From positions 1 to 43,978 of the IMG/VR virus record IMGVR_UViG_3300021579_000016: a stretch of 43,978 nt of DNA; one strand, 5' to 3'. The position numbers were made by a program, and so were the translations under genes. Source of the stretch: a virus. The notes under the pieces are model-generated. The model searched no databases. It was not told the DNA's origin and saw only the letters and a list, made by a program, of their open reading frames with translations. The stretch's first letter is position 1; the number at the start of each line of letters is the position of its first letter. Positions 26,520-35,071 of the stretch are shown here, one piece after another.

Positions 26520-26548
26520 CCACACCATATATATATGGTGTGGTTTTT
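26520..26548 (+). terminator. Intrinsic terminator after tape measure
   Basis: A perfect 24-bp palindrome (26520-26543) centred on TATA, followed by TTTTT. It isolates the following secreted-protein gene from the tape-measure transcript. Confidence 0.85.
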
Positions 26549-26634
26549 CATTTCATGGCATGTCCTTTCATCTGTTAGAAGGTTTCCTGACCTTTGTAAC
26601 TCAATCAGTTTATTATTCATTAATCCGTAAAGTC

Positions 26635-26991
26635 ATGTTAAAAATCTTTTATACTTTTTTTTGTATCGCATTTTGCGCCACCGCCTTTGCCCAAACCCAA
26701 ATCCAGGATTACGACGCGTACTTGTGTAAACGCGAAACCGAATTGAAGGCAGAATTAGAAAAGACGCGGTGGGAACGGGAAAAACGGGCAGCGGACGCGG
26801 CAAAAGTGGAAACAGAAGCTGTTTTAAAGTTACAGGCGGAAAAAATCGCACAAATCAATAAGCAACGCGCCGATGCGAAGGCGAAGCTGGATTTGGAATA
26901 CGATTTACAAATCGCTGCCTTAGAAACCCAAATGAAGTTAAAGTTAACTTTTAAACCCGTTCCGCCCCTACCCGCATGCCCATCACAATAG
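26635..26991 (+). CDS. Secreted coiled-coil protein with signal peptide
   Basis: A 118-residue protein with a clear Sec signal peptide, MLKIFYTFFCIAFCATAFA, cleaved before QTQ. A mature charged coiled coil of about 80 residues follows, then a Pro-rich end. It would act in the periplasm. The gene lies between tape measure and portal, after a terminator, with a near-match to the -7 box (GACCTTTG at about 26589). It is therefore a candidate independently expressed cargo gene, possibly a spanin-like or exclusion factor. Confidence 0.65.
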   Translation: MLKIFYTFFCIAFCATAFAQTQIQDYDAYLCKRETELKAELEKTRWEREKRAADAAKVETEAVLKLQAEKIAQINKQRADAKAKLDLEYDLQIAALETQMKLKLTFKPVPPLPACPSQ

Positions 26992-27272
26992 ACCAAGCCC
27001 TCCACGATATGCAGGAAATGTCGTTGCAGGGACAATCTTTTTCGTTGGTTTTTTTTGGGATGGATGGGGACGAAAGGACGTATGCGCGGGCGCGTTGGGG
27101 GGCATTAGAGCCGAAAACAATGCGTATCGGCGGTGCATCCGCGCCGAATCCACATCCCAAAAAAGGTTTTCGTTCCGATGGAACGATACCCATTACGAAT
27201 CTTGAAACAAACGAATTTAAAACGCCAAAATGGTTTTCCATTAAACTATTGAACGGCGAAAAAATAATGTAA
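26976..27272 (+). CDS. Small protein before portal gene
   Basis: A 98-residue protein whose start overlaps the end of the secreted protein by 16 bases and whose stop is directly followed by the portal start. It has no recognised motif; the middle is Gly/Pro/Asn-rich. Tight packing with the portal suggests a head-assembly role, but the composition could also fit a regulatory peptide. Confidence 0.55.
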   Translation: MPITIDQALHDMQEMSLQGQSFSLVFFGMDGDERTYARARWGALEPKTMRIGGASAPNPHPKKGFRSDGTIPITNLETNEFKTPKWFSIKLLNGEKIM

Positions 27273-28733
27273 ATGGCAGTCATCGAAACGGATATAGGGG
27301 CAATTATCGCTAACGGTACGGTCGTCGTGACGTATGATGACCGCGTGACCGTCGGCGGCGTTTTAACTGCCGCCACCACCATTGAAACCGACGTGCGCGG
27401 TCGGGCAGCATCTGACGCATCCACAGGGATGGTTCGGGCGGTGTCTGTTGTTGGAAATCGGTCGGAGCAAATGATGACTTGGGGACGACGGAATACATTT
27501 CCGTTACAGCTCCAATCCGCCGTATCTCAATCATACCTGATACCGTCCCTGCTCGATACGAAAAAAAAGATTCTGGTCGGCACGAACTCGAAAGCCTTGT
27601 GTTTTGGATACGAACGGTTTGTGTGGGAAAATGATAAACAAGTCGTTAAACGGGACCGTTATCCGTTGCCATTAGAAATTAAACAGTTGCTTGCCCGAAG
27701 TGGCGGGCATCGGTTTTGGTTGGAAATTGCAGCAGAATGGTGTGATAACGGCAATGTAATCGTGGAATTGGTGCGGCAGACGGCGGCAAAAAGCGCGGAT
27801 AACCTGTCCATCATACAAATGCGGGCGCAAAAAGCCCGATTTTGGAGAAAATCGGTGCAAAATAACATGGGCATAACCCCTTTCGCTTTTTTTCGCGGCG
27901 ACGCTTGGCAATTGAGTAGCGCGCATCAGGTTAACTTTGAAACGCGGACGACGAACTTGTATCCGAATGTCGAAGCCGATAAAAACTTCCTTTATTGGAC
28001 AGGTGACCCGCAGTTTTACGCGAATGATTATTATTACGATGTAGTTTACACGGGCGGATTACCTTGGTCGGCACTTTCCGACGGCACTCCGATTTTTCAC
28101 GATGCCCAGCGCAAACGGGGTGCCTTCCCGTGTGCGCATATCCGGATGCGGAAAGGAATGTTTCTAAACCCCAATTATCACACCACGCACGATGCAAAAC
28201 TCAAAGCGCAATATTTAGCAGAAGAAAAAGCGGAACGGAGTAAATGGCTTGCTGCTGCGAACGCCGCGATTACGGGCATTGACAAGGCGGGTTCTATCAT
28301 CTGGAACGAAGAAGAATTCACGAAAGGCATCGAAAAACGAATGCCAGATATTGAAATCGTCCCACTACAACTCAACGGCAATGACGAAGCCATGCTAAGG
28401 GTTCACCAAATCAGTGAAGCCGCCACTATTGCTTCGACCCAGATTCCCGCGCCCTTAGCCTGTATTGAAACCACCGCCAACGGCGAGATAAAGTCATCTT
28501 ATGCCGAAGCGTTGAGAATGGTACAGGCGGTTCATTGTCCCACGCCCAGAGAAATCTTGTTAGAACCGCTTTACTTGGCGATGGAAATGAACGGCTGGAA
28601 CGAAAAATATGCGTATCAATCGCATCCTTCCGCCCCTGAGCTAGTGGGCTTTGTAGAGCCAACGCCTGTTTTCTGGTTTCAAGACATGGAAATTACGGAT
28701 TTGCATCAAACCGCGAATGTAAAAAAGCAATGA
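27273..28733 (+). CDS. Portal protein
   Basis: A 486-residue protein consistent with a phage portal. There is an N-terminal flexible region, a wing-like alpha/beta domain, and a C-terminal helical stem and crown (IASTQIPAPLACIETTANGEIKSSYAEALRMVQAVHCPTP). The combination of an adjacent terminase and the TQIPAPL...SYAEALRM block is typical of portals, which form the dodecameric DNA channel at one capsid vertex. The gene overlaps the next by four bases. The family assignment is by size, pattern and context. Confidence 0.7.
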   Translation: MAVIETDIGAIIANGTVVVTYDDRVTVGGVLTAATTIETDVRGRAASDASTGMVRAVSVVGNRSEQMMTWGRRNTFPLQLQSAVSQSYLIPSLLDTKKKILVGTNSKALCFGYERFVWENDKQVVKRDRYPLPLEIKQLLARSGGHRFWLEIAAEWCDNGNVIVELVRQTAAKSADNLSIIQMRAQKARFWRKSVQNNMGITPFAFFRGDAWQLSSAHQVNFETRTTNLYPNVEADKNFLYWTGDPQFYANDYYYDVVYTGGLPWSALSDGTPIFHDAQRKRGAFPCAHIRMRKGMFLNPNYHTTHDAKLKAQYLAEEKAERSKWLAAANAAITGIDKAGSIIWNEEEFTKGIEKRMPDIEIVPLQLNGNDEAMLRVHQISEAATIASTQIPAPLACIETTANGEIKSSYAEALRMVQAVHCPTPREILLEPLYLAMEMNGWNEKYAYQSHPSAPELVGFVEPTPVFWFQDMEITDLHQTANVKKQ

Positions 28734-29392
28734 CAGTAGAGCGATTTACGGCAGAAGTGAACGAGGTGCGGCGGTTAGATCCGCAATCGCCGTACCTCTC
28801 GAAATTGATGACGCATTCGTTTGTGGCAGAGGCATATTTGGCGGCGGCATGGAAACGAATTCATGCACAACCGATTGTTGTTCAAGGGGTTAAGGCGGTG
28901 CCAATAGTGGAAAAAGACGATACATTTGACCGTTTAACCCGTGCAAAATCACATATCCGCAACCAAATGCGCACGTATCGAATCCATGTTTTATTAGCGG
29001 CGAAAACCGATTCGGAGCGTAAAACCGCTATGGAAGCATTGGATGCGATGCAAGTCGAATGGAGTCAAGCGGATGAAAAAGTGCAGTATTATTTGAAAAC
29101 GGGCAAAGAAAAACCAGTGGAAAGGGAAGTTGTATCGGAATCGGAACAAGAAACTTTTACACCTGGTGCGCTGACAGATTTAGAGCTTGCCGCCCAACTC
29201 AACGTTTGTCGCGCCTCGATTTCGCGGTTGGAACGGAAAATCGTCGAACGGACGAAAGCCGATGCTGCGCTGTTGAGCAACCCAAAGCATCCATTGGTAC
29301 AACGATGGCAGCAGTGGGAAGCCAGTTTGAAGCTGTATCGGCATCGCAAAGGATTGATTGAAAACGAGTTACAAATGCGTAAGAAAAAATGA
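28730..29392 (+). CDS. Protein with helix-turn-helix-like region between portal and TerL
   Basis: A 220-residue helical protein. Residues about 145-168 (LTDLELAAQLNVCRASISRLERKI) look like a helix-turn-helix, followed by a coiled coil. This could be a DNA-recognising small terminase subunit, or a head accessory. It overlaps both neighbours by ATGA, so portal, this gene, the next one and TerL are translationally coupled. Confidence 0.6.
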   Translation: MTVERFTAEVNEVRRLDPQSPYLSKLMTHSFVAEAYLAAAWKRIHAQPIVVQGVKAVPIVEKDDTFDRLTRAKSHIRNQMRTYRIHVLLAAKTDSERKTAMEALDAMQVEWSQADEKVQYYLKTGKEKPVEREVVSESEQETFTPGALTDLELAAQLNVCRASISRLERKIVERTKADAALLSNPKHPLVQRWQQWEASLKLYRHRKGLIENELQMRKKK

Positions 29393-29922
29393 ATAAAGTA
29401 TTCACCGAAAAAGACCTTAAAAATGCAGACCGTGTGGGCAAAATGCGCATGGCGGTGCTGCAATCCAATCTCGAAGCCGCGCTTTCTGATAGGGATTATC
29501 AGTATTTGCAAATATTAAAAGAAGCTCGAAAGATATTGCTGAGTGGCAAACCGCCTTTTGAGTGCATTACGCTGATTCGGACGCTCGATGAAGGAATGTG
29601 GCGACCCAAAGCCGCCCAAATTTATAAGGATGTTCAAGATGTGTATGCGACGATAGACGGGACGCATCCGAAGGTAATGCGCGGCATTTTAAGGGATTTG
29701 GCAACGGAAAACCTTTATTTTCTAACGCAATTGCGGGATTCGGCTGCCGAATTATCCGATAAATTGAAATGCGCAGAAGCCGTCGCGAAGCAATTAAAGC
29801 AGTTAAATGATATGCTTCCCGAAATCGTCGAAACGCAGGAAGTCGAACCGTTTGCGGATTTTGAGCAACCCGAATTGATAGAAACGACTGAATTGAACGA
29901 AATCAAAGCCCTGCTAACATGA
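29389..29922 (+). CDS. Possible small terminase subunit or TerL partner
   Basis: A 177-residue helical protein with a charged N-terminal half and an acidic C-terminal tail. It precedes TerL with an ATGA overlap, the usual place of TerS. The small-terminase function is more strongly supported by position than by motif, and the preceding gene is the alternative candidate. Confidence 0.5.
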   Translation: MNKVFTEKDLKNADRVGKMRMAVLQSNLEAALSDRDYQYLQILKEARKILLSGKPPFECITLIRTLDEGMWRPKAAQIYKDVQDVYATIDGTHPKVMRGILRDLATENLYFLTQLRDSAAELSDKLKCAEAVAKQLKQLNDMLPEIVETQEVEPFADFEQPELIETTELNEIKALLT

Positions 29923-31490
29923 GTTTTCAACCCATCACGCCCAATATCCGATTTACGCACCAGTTACTTCCCGCCGAGTGTAAAAAGTACAACGAAAAGT
30001 TTGCCCGCGACATTCGGCAACGATTGCGCCCAAAAATGTTGTTTCTAAACGAAAAGCAATCCAAATTTCTGTTCGCGCCGCAAAAAACCAAATTAATGTT
30101 GGGCGGTCGTGGGTCGGCAAAAACCCGTTCGGGTATTGGATACGGGTCGGCGGTGCGGGTGCAAAAGTTACCGCGTACACGGTTGTTTTTGGCATCCATG
30201 ACGTTTGGACATATTTTAAAGAACCTCATGGGCGAAATATCCGATGCTTGGGCGGCGATTGGATGGGAAGAAGGGCGCGATTACGTCAAATGGGTTAAAC
30301 CGCCGAAACACTTTGCGTTGCCGTTAAAGAAACCAGAATTGTGGAAATACTCTATTAGTTTTAGAAACGGCACCGTCATCGATTTGCTGTCGCTGGATCG
30401 TCCCGAACTCATTCGAGGAATGAGTTATGACGGTGGCGATTGGGATGAATTTGCCCAATCTGATGTAACGGATTGGCAAGATGTCGTACTGCCGACGCTG
30501 CGCGGCAATATTGACCTCTTTCACGGGCATCTATGGCATCAAAATGTAAACCTATTCACGTCCATTCCCCGCACCCCGAAGGGATTCCACATCTTTGACC
30601 TTGAAAAGTTAGCGCAATCTGACCCTAACGAGTTTTTCTTTATCGAGACCAATGTGTATGATAATATTCACTTCTGGGGCGAAAAAGGGATTGAAAGACT
30701 CAAAAAGTCTATGTCTTTTCTTCGATTTCGGATTGAGGTGCTGAATGAACGGATACGAAAGGTGGAAAAGGCATTTTATCACGCTTTCGACCCGAATCGC
30801 TCTGTCACTACGTTCCGCCTGGAATATGGCTTTGATGCGACGGGGCACCTCGTAAAAGGTTTTAAAGACCTGAATCGAAAGTTGCCGTTATTGGTTTCTT
30901 ACGATTTTGGGGGTTGGTTTACGGGCTGCATCGTAGCGCAGTACGATGGTGCTACGAATATCTTGCGGATATTCAAGGAGTTTTTCAGAAACGGTAGCGA
31001 TTTATTGTCCAATTTAATCGCGGAAATGTGTCAATTTTTCAACGGATACGGGCATATTTTCAAACGGATGTGCGTCTATGGCGAACCTGCGGGGTGGAAT
31101 CCGCGCACTGATGCACCGCCGACCTTTCAAAAAGTGATAGAATATACCCACTTGCAGGGTTGGGAAGCGGCAGTAATGATTCCGCCAGGATACAGGGTGA
31201 TGGATCATTTAATCCGACATGAAGTGATGAATGAAGTATTTGCAGGACAAAAAGTATCGTTGCCGACTATCCTGATTAATGAAGAAGGTTGCCCGAATCT
31301 GGTGTTGGCGTTACAAAACAGCGAAATCACACCCGAAGGCAAGGGGTATAAAGGATACGAAAAAAATCGGGACATGGATCAAGCCATCTTTGGTCGGCAT
31401 CTACCTGATTGTTTAGATTACTTAGTGGAGCAAGGTTTCACGAACGAGCAGACCCATGTGCACCGAGCATCGTCTGCGGGTACGTTATAG
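29919..31490 (+). CDS. terL: Terminase large subunit (TerL)
   Basis: A 523-residue packaging motor and nuclease. Walker A is GGRGSAKT (62-69), Walker B is in YDGGDWDEF (170-178), and the RNase H-like nuclease begins with SYDFGG (327-332, D329 metal ligand). A distal acidic pair lies in LPDCLDYL (about 497-500). These are the standard TerL elements. It packages DNA through the portal and cuts concatemers or circles. The length is close to the usual 450-550. Copy 2 of the duplicated element begins two bases after its stop. Confidence 0.9.
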   Translation: MSFQPITPNIRFTHQLLPAECKKYNEKFARDIRQRLRPKMLFLNEKQSKFLFAPQKTKLMLGGRGSAKTRSGIGYGSAVRVQKLPRTRLFLASMTFGHILKNLMGEISDAWAAIGWEEGRDYVKWVKPPKHFALPLKKPELWKYSISFRNGTVIDLLSLDRPELIRGMSYDGGDWDEFAQSDVTDWQDVVLPTLRGNIDLFHGHLWHQNVNLFTSIPRTPKGFHIFDLEKLAQSDPNEFFFIETNVYDNIHFWGEKGIERLKKSMSFLRFRIEVLNERIRKVEKAFYHAFDPNRSVTTFRLEYGFDATGHLVKGFKDLNRKLPLLVSYDFGGWFTGCIVAQYDGATNILRIFKEFFRNGSDLLSNLIAEMCQFFNGYGHIFKRMCVYGEPAGWNPRTDAPPTFQKVIEYTHLQGWEAAVMIPPGYRVMDHLIRHEVMNEVFAGQKVSLPTILINEEGCPNLVLALQNSEITPEGKGYKGYEKNRDMDQAIFGRHLPDCLDYLVEQGFTNEQTHVHRASSAGTL

Positions 31491-31491
31491 T

Positions 31492-31609
31492 CCCCCCATA
31501 TACCAATTTCAAAAGCGTTAATTAATTCGAAAAATAATCCGCGCTGCGCCTTTGAGCGTGATAAAAAGGGCTAATTACTGGTTTAAACGGTTTAAAAAAC
31601 GCATTATCA
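31492..31609 (+). promoter_or_regulatory. Duplicated intergenic element, copy 2
   Basis: Counterpart of 11148-11265, aligned with no gaps at about 80% identity, with an identical 25-base core at 31534-31558. Changes in the right hairpin arm (AAAAGGGCTA instead of AAAGGCGCA) remove two pairs, so the stem seen in copy 1 is weaker here. It ends 33 bases before the next ATG. Confidence 0.8.
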
Positions 31610-31642
31610 CATAAATATATATAAGTTAACGATTCCTAAACG

Positions 31643-32515
31643 ATGACAGACCTTTTTCAAAAAAATACGGGCGTGACCACCGATAAGCCGCTCATCGGTC
31701 AGACAAATTTCAAAGACCACTACCCACACGTCGCGGGCGACCTGCCCTTCAGCGACCTAAAACCCGACATCCGTAAAGCCATCAAAGCGCAAATATTACC
31801 CTTTATCGGTTTGGCGGAGTATGAACGCATTGTAACGGAGAACGGAGAAGCGTTAGAAACGATGCGGGATTGCGTCGCTTATTATGCCATCTATCTGGTA
31901 TTGCCATTCAAGCCACATATCATCTCGAATGCGGGTGTCAATCGGTTACAACCAGAAGGCGCAAGTCAATCGAATTTATCGGATGTCAAATATATGCGGT
32001 ATGCAGCGCATTTAGAATCGGATAAGCAGTTAGATAATTTACTCTCAATGCTACCTATATCGTTGTCCATTCAGAACCCCTTTTTCAAGTCGGGCAACGA
32101 CATTCGCCCCTATTTTAACACGGATGCCGTCCGCGTTTTATATGGATTAGATATTCATTTTTCTAATGCGTATCGGGATTTAAGGCAATGGTTTAATTCA
32201 ACAAATAATTTGGACATCCAAAAACAGTATGTCGCCTACGCCGCTTTCGCCGACGCGATACCCTTTCTCACCCTCGTCATGGACGGTGCGGGTTTCTCGG
32301 TGCTGTCGAAAGGGGATGGCATTGAGGAAAAAAATAGCTTAAAATCAAAGGAGCATTTACAAGCCATTGCAAATTTAAAGCGGGCGGCAGAAGATAAACG
32401 AGATGCGGCGCGAGGCGAGTTGGAATCGGTTTTACGGGCGATGTCGGTAGAAACGCCCCTACTCTTTCAGCCAAAAACGGTAGAAACGTTTGGCGAAGGC
32501 GGCGTGTTTTTATAA
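31643..32515 (+). CDS. DUF6712-like head or connector protein
   Basis: A 290-residue helical protein beginning with a domain similar to DUF6712 proteins of Bacteroidota phages (FSDLKPDIRKAIKAQILPFIGLAEYERI, then YYAIYLVLPF and NTDAVRVLYGLD). These are usually in head-tail connector modules. It is the last rightward virion gene and is controlled separately by the second copy of the duplicated element. The C-terminal 60 residues form a charged coiled coil. Confidence 0.6.
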   Translation: MTDLFQKNTGVTTDKPLIGQTNFKDHYPHVAGDLPFSDLKPDIRKAIKAQILPFIGLAEYERIVTENGEALETMRDCVAYYAIYLVLPFKPHIISNAGVNRLQPEGASQSNLSDVKYMRYAAHLESDKQLDNLLSMLPISLSIQNPFFKSGNDIRPYFNTDAVRVLYGLDIHFSNAYRDLRQWFNSTNNLDIQKQYVAYAAFADAIPFLTLVMDGAGFSVLSKGDGIEEKNSLKSKEHLQAIANLKRAAEDKRDAARGELESVLRAMSVETPLLFQPKTVETFGEGGVFL

Positions 32516-32617
32516 TTTTCCGATAATTTTAGTTATGTTAAATAGGAAAATTTAATTTTATAATTCATTGATAATAAATGAATTATAAATGATTATATCT
32601 ATTAATTTCAAAGGATC

Positions 32618-32664
32618 TTTTTTTACAAAATACACCTATATAATAGGTGTATTTTGTAAAAAAA
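32618..32664. terminator. Bidirectional terminator between convergent units
   Basis: A 22-bp perfect stem (32618-32639 with 32643-32664), three-base loop, with T-run and A-run arms usable from both sides. It lies between the rightward virion genes and the leftward repressor gene. Confidence 0.9.
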
Positions 32665-32677
32665 AGAGCCTTTCAAT

Positions 32678-32935
32678 TTAACTTTTCTTCCGTTCAATGA
32701 TGCGCGGAACATCCGCATCTACCTTCGCCACGAAGATAGATTCGGAGAATTGTATCCCGTAAAGATCCATCATCGCTGTAAGCAATTGCAACCCGCCATC
32801 CTGCCCCAACTCAAACTGTGAAACGGAATGTTTGGTAAAGCCGAGTAGCGTAGCGGCTTGTAATTGCGTGAAGCCTGCGGCTTTGCGGGCGGCGGCGATT
32901 TGGGTGCCGAGCGTGCGGCGTTGATTTTTGTCCAT
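32678..32935 (-). CDS. XRE-family repressor (Cro/C1-type HTH)
   Basis: An 85-residue DNA-binding protein made of one HTH_3 domain: TLGTQIAAARKAAGFTQLQAATLLGFTKHSVSQFELGQDGGLQLLTAMM, with helices 2-3 near residues 22-45. It has no protease or dimerisation tail. Start chosen at the ATG that follows the promoter at 32961-32968. The palindrome overlapping this promoter is nearly identical to one at 35075, suggesting that this protein represses itself and the leftward operon. It resembles toxin-antitoxin-like HTH proteins too, but no toxin is adjacent. Confidence 0.8.
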   Translation of the reverse strand: MDKNQRRTLGTQIAAARKAAGFTQLQAATLLGFTKHSVSQFELGQDGGLQLLTAMMDLYGIQFSESIFVAKVDADVPRIIERKKS

Positions 32936-32960
32936 TGTTGATGATTTTAATTTTGAACCG

Positions 32961-32986
32961 CAAATGTATAGGTTATTTCTATACAT
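32961..32986 (-). promoter_or_regulatory. Repressor promoter and operator
   Basis: On the minus strand TACATTTGC matches the -7 consensus. It overlaps a palindrome with 8-bp arms ATGTATAG/CTATACAT (32964-32971 and 32979-32986) and a 7-base spacer. Eighteen of 19 core bases match the operator at 35077-35095. Confidence 0.75.
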
Positions 32987-33026
32987 TGCCACTTTTTTTT
33001 GAAAAATATGTGATAGCTTCCAAGAC

Positions 33027-33105
33027 GCGCTGCCGACAACGCCCCGCAAACCCCAACGCGCAACCCCCAACTGCGGGGCGATGCGTCAGCGCGAGGTTGT
33101 CAACC
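33027..33105. repeat. REP-like element, copy X
   Basis: Nested inverted repeats: GCGCTG/CAGCGC (33027-33032, 33087-33092), GCCCCGC/GCGGGGC (33041-33047, 33073-33079) and GACAAC/GTTGTC (33035-33040, 33096-33101). It has ATGCGTCAGCGC at the right, shared in form with copy Y at 35205. C-rich spacer between inner arms. Confidence 0.6.
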
Positions 33106-33216
33106 ATTTTTTATATATAAATAATATTTAATTTTCTCATTGTTAATGCGTTGTGGTGGCATTGTGGATTGTAGCGGTGGTTCGGTTCGATTTGTCCGAA
33201 TGGGATTTTAAAGCGA

Positions 33217-33244
33217 CACCGCGCCCCTTCTTGGGTGCGCGGTG
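33217..33244 (-). terminator. Terminator-like hairpin for the leftward operon
   Basis: CACCGCGC/GCGCGGTG arms with CCC/GGG extension. Read leftward it is followed by a short TTTAAAA. It lies about 245 bases after the last leftward gene of the operon. Confidence 0.5.
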
Positions 33245-33489
33245 CGATGATTAGAAAACTATTTTGCAGGGTAGCACTTGCACCATATCATTTTATCGTT
33301 CACGTAATCGCAAAACGACAAAACATTGAACTTTTTGGTGCGGACGCTCCAATTGTGGAATGCCGAAATAAGCATTTTATTCGGCATATTGGTTTTTATT
33401 TTGAATACCTTTTTCACCTTTTTACGCGAAAAAGATATTTCCTTTTTTTTGAAGCTCATCTTTTAATGATTTTTTTTGTAAAAAAATGG

Positions 33490-33872
33490 TTATGGCAGCC
33501 AATTGGCAGGATTATCCTCGTCCCGCATCGTATTCGCGGTGTTCATTTCCGCCCAAGTATCCTTCATTCGGCGCGGCGGTTCAAACTTCGGATGCTCCAA
33601 GACCCGCCAAGCATCCATAGATACGTAAGCCTTAAATGCTCTGCCAGGATTGTCGTAAATGGTGGTTTTCATATCATAATAAACCGTAATCCGCGTATCC
33701 TGCGCAACCCCTTGGCACAGTGATCCTCCCACATCGTGAAAGCGTGAATACTATTCTTTTCGACTTCCGTATCCAATATCAGGTAGCGCATCCGCTTCTT
33801 CCCTTTCTTGGTTTCAATGGTTTCATAGGGCGTAACTCTTTTGAGCAGCCCTGTCATTGTCAGTTTTGCCAT
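33490..33872 (-). pseudogene. OB-fold/DUF3127-like gene split by a frameshift
   Basis: Two overlapping leftward frames join into one protein of about 127 residues. The first gives MAKLTMTGLLKRVTPYETIE through HAFTMWEDHCAKG. The second continues VAQDTRITVYYDMKTTIYD to DAWRVLEH. The shared pattern resembles DUF3127-like ssDNA-binding OB folds (FTMWEDHCAKG...KAYVSMDAW). The frames meet at GGGG near 33708-33711 and would fuse if one G were added. So this is a real frameshift, a homopolymer error, or less likely a programmed -1 shift. It is the last gene of the leftward operon. Confidence 0.6.
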
Positions 33873-33874
33873 TT

Positions 33875-34330
33875 TTATTTGGTTTTAAAAGATACTTCAA
33901 TCCGTCTTCTGGTCTGCGAGGTCGGCAGTAATATCTGCACACCTTCCTCGTCATAGAATGGCAGTGTTGCCGCGCACAAAAACTCTTTTCGCGCTTTTAC
34001 TTTTGCGTCCATTTCTTTTTGCGCGGTTTCGAGAGCTGATAAAGTACCATCGCCGCAAGGACCGTAATCGAAATAGCGGCGATACGTCACGGAAATCAAT
34101 CCGTGCTTATCTTTTCCGAATTTTCGCAATCCGTTTTCCACCATGTCCAGAAAGGCAACAGACTTTTTCAGGCGTTCATAGACCTCGAATTTCTGCCGAT
34201 AGTATAAAACCGTGTCTAACGGACACACGGAGCCGTGCGATAGGGATTCGAGAACGGCAGCATATTCCGTTTCGATTTCATTTTCCAGATTCATAGCAGC
34301 GATTTGGAGGGCTTCTCGATAGGAAGCCAA
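33875..34330 (-). CDS. Helical protein of unknown function
   Basis: A 151-residue, mostly helical charged protein with a central KFEVYERLKKSVAFLDMVENGLRKFGKD segment and a beta-like C-terminal end. It sits two bases upstream of the OB-like gene and 14 bases downstream of the 226-residue gene in the leftward direction. Co-expression with an ssDNA-binding-like protein hints at a role in DNA metabolism or host takeover, but no motif was recognised. Confidence 0.6.
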   Translation of the reverse strand: MASYREALQIAAMNLENEIETEYAAVLESLSHGSVCPLDTVLYYRQKFEVYERLKKSVAFLDMVENGLRKFGKDKHGLISVTYRRYFDYGPCGDGTLSALETAQKEMDAKVKARKEFLCAATLPFYDEEGVQILLPTSQTRRRIEVSFKTK

Positions 34331-34344
34331 GTGAATTTGATTAA

Positions 34345-35025
34345 TTAATTTTTTTTTGGGATGGCGGTTTCTACTGGTACCGCTTGCGGCATCGGTGCGA
34401 CCGCCGCAGGTAAGGCTTTCATGTCCCGCGAGCCAATAACGCTTCGTCCAATCGGTGTATCTTTCAACCCGTGCCAGTTTTTACTGGCAATTTCGGTCAC
34501 GCCTTCCAAATTCAACGTGTACGCCCGATAAAATTGGTGGTCGCCGCGAATGGTTTCATGGAAGATTCTGGTTTTCTCGTCCAACGCTTCATGTGCAAAT
34601 TCGAGCAAATAATACTTTTGCGTCGTTTTCCCAACGATTCGCGTTTTTTCGGTGGGCGTGATGGTCCATGCGACATCGCATGCGTCGTAACCGTCATAAG
34701 TCAGGACGATTTGCGCCCGTAAAAAGTTTTCTACCGAATGTTGGTGGAACATCAAGTGACTGATGTTGCCTAATTGGTTTATGAACATGAGTTCTAACCA
34801 CCTTGAGTTGTCCCGTTGAAACAGCGTTTCTGCATGAAACAGCCTGAAAGCCAACGGAATAATCAGAAATGGTTGTTTTGAATTCGTTATCGGGCGACCA
34901 TCTTCCCTTGTAAAGAGTCCATCGGACGCATTGTACCGATATTGTCTTGGGTCTCCCACGAAACCTGTTACGTCGCGGATTGGTAATTGACCCATGCCCA
35001 AAGGCATTAAATTAGCTGGATTCAT
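34345..35025 (-). CDS. First gene of leftward operon, unknown function
   Basis: A 226-residue soluble protein without a recognised domain. Predicted mixed alpha/beta with an Ala/Pro-rich C-terminal tail. The chosen ATG follows an A-run leader; an in-frame ATG ten codons upstream would leave almost no leader after the promoter at 35072. The palindrome overlapping that promoter should place this operon under the XRE repressor, so it may be expressed only after induction or only in some lysogenic states. Confidence 0.65.
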   Translation of the reverse strand: MNPANLMPLGMGQLPIRDVTGFVGDPRQYRYNASDGLFTREDGRPITNSKQPFLIIPLAFRLFHAETLFQRDNSRWLELMFINQLGNISHLMFHQHSVENFLRAQIVLTYDGYDACDVAWTITPTEKTRIVGKTTQKYYLLEFAHEALDEKTRIFHETIRGDHQFYRAYTLNLEGVTEIASKNWHGLKDTPIGRSVIGSRDMKALPAAVAPMPQAVPVETAIPKKN

Positions 35026-35046
35026 ATTGTTTTTTTTTTTTGTAAA

Positions 35047-35066
35047 GAAAGCCAATATCGGCTTTC
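35047..35066 (-). other. Hairpin at the start of the leftward operon transcript
   Basis: GAAAGCC/GGCTTTC arms with a six-base loop, located at the expected 5' end of the transcript from the promoter at 35072. It could stabilise the mRNA. Confidence 0.5.
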
Positions 35067-35071
35067 GAGTA

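Larger units (their letters stand above)
32987..33489. other. Intergenic region between repressor and leftward operon
   Basis: About 500 bases without a convincing gene. It contains a REP-like element (33027-33105), a leftward terminator hairpin (33217-33244) and a further hairpin with arms at 33359-33370 and 33376-33386 (one bulge). A rightward 162-residue frame here is antisense to the leftward genes and looks like a shadow. Confidence 0.6.

Noticed and set aside
33181-33204. Possible T-arm around TTCGATT
   Set aside because: The loop would be ten bases and no acceptor stem pairs around it.
33235-33723. 162-codon rightward frame
   Set aside because: Overlaps the leftward OB-like gene and two hairpins; composition is atypical.
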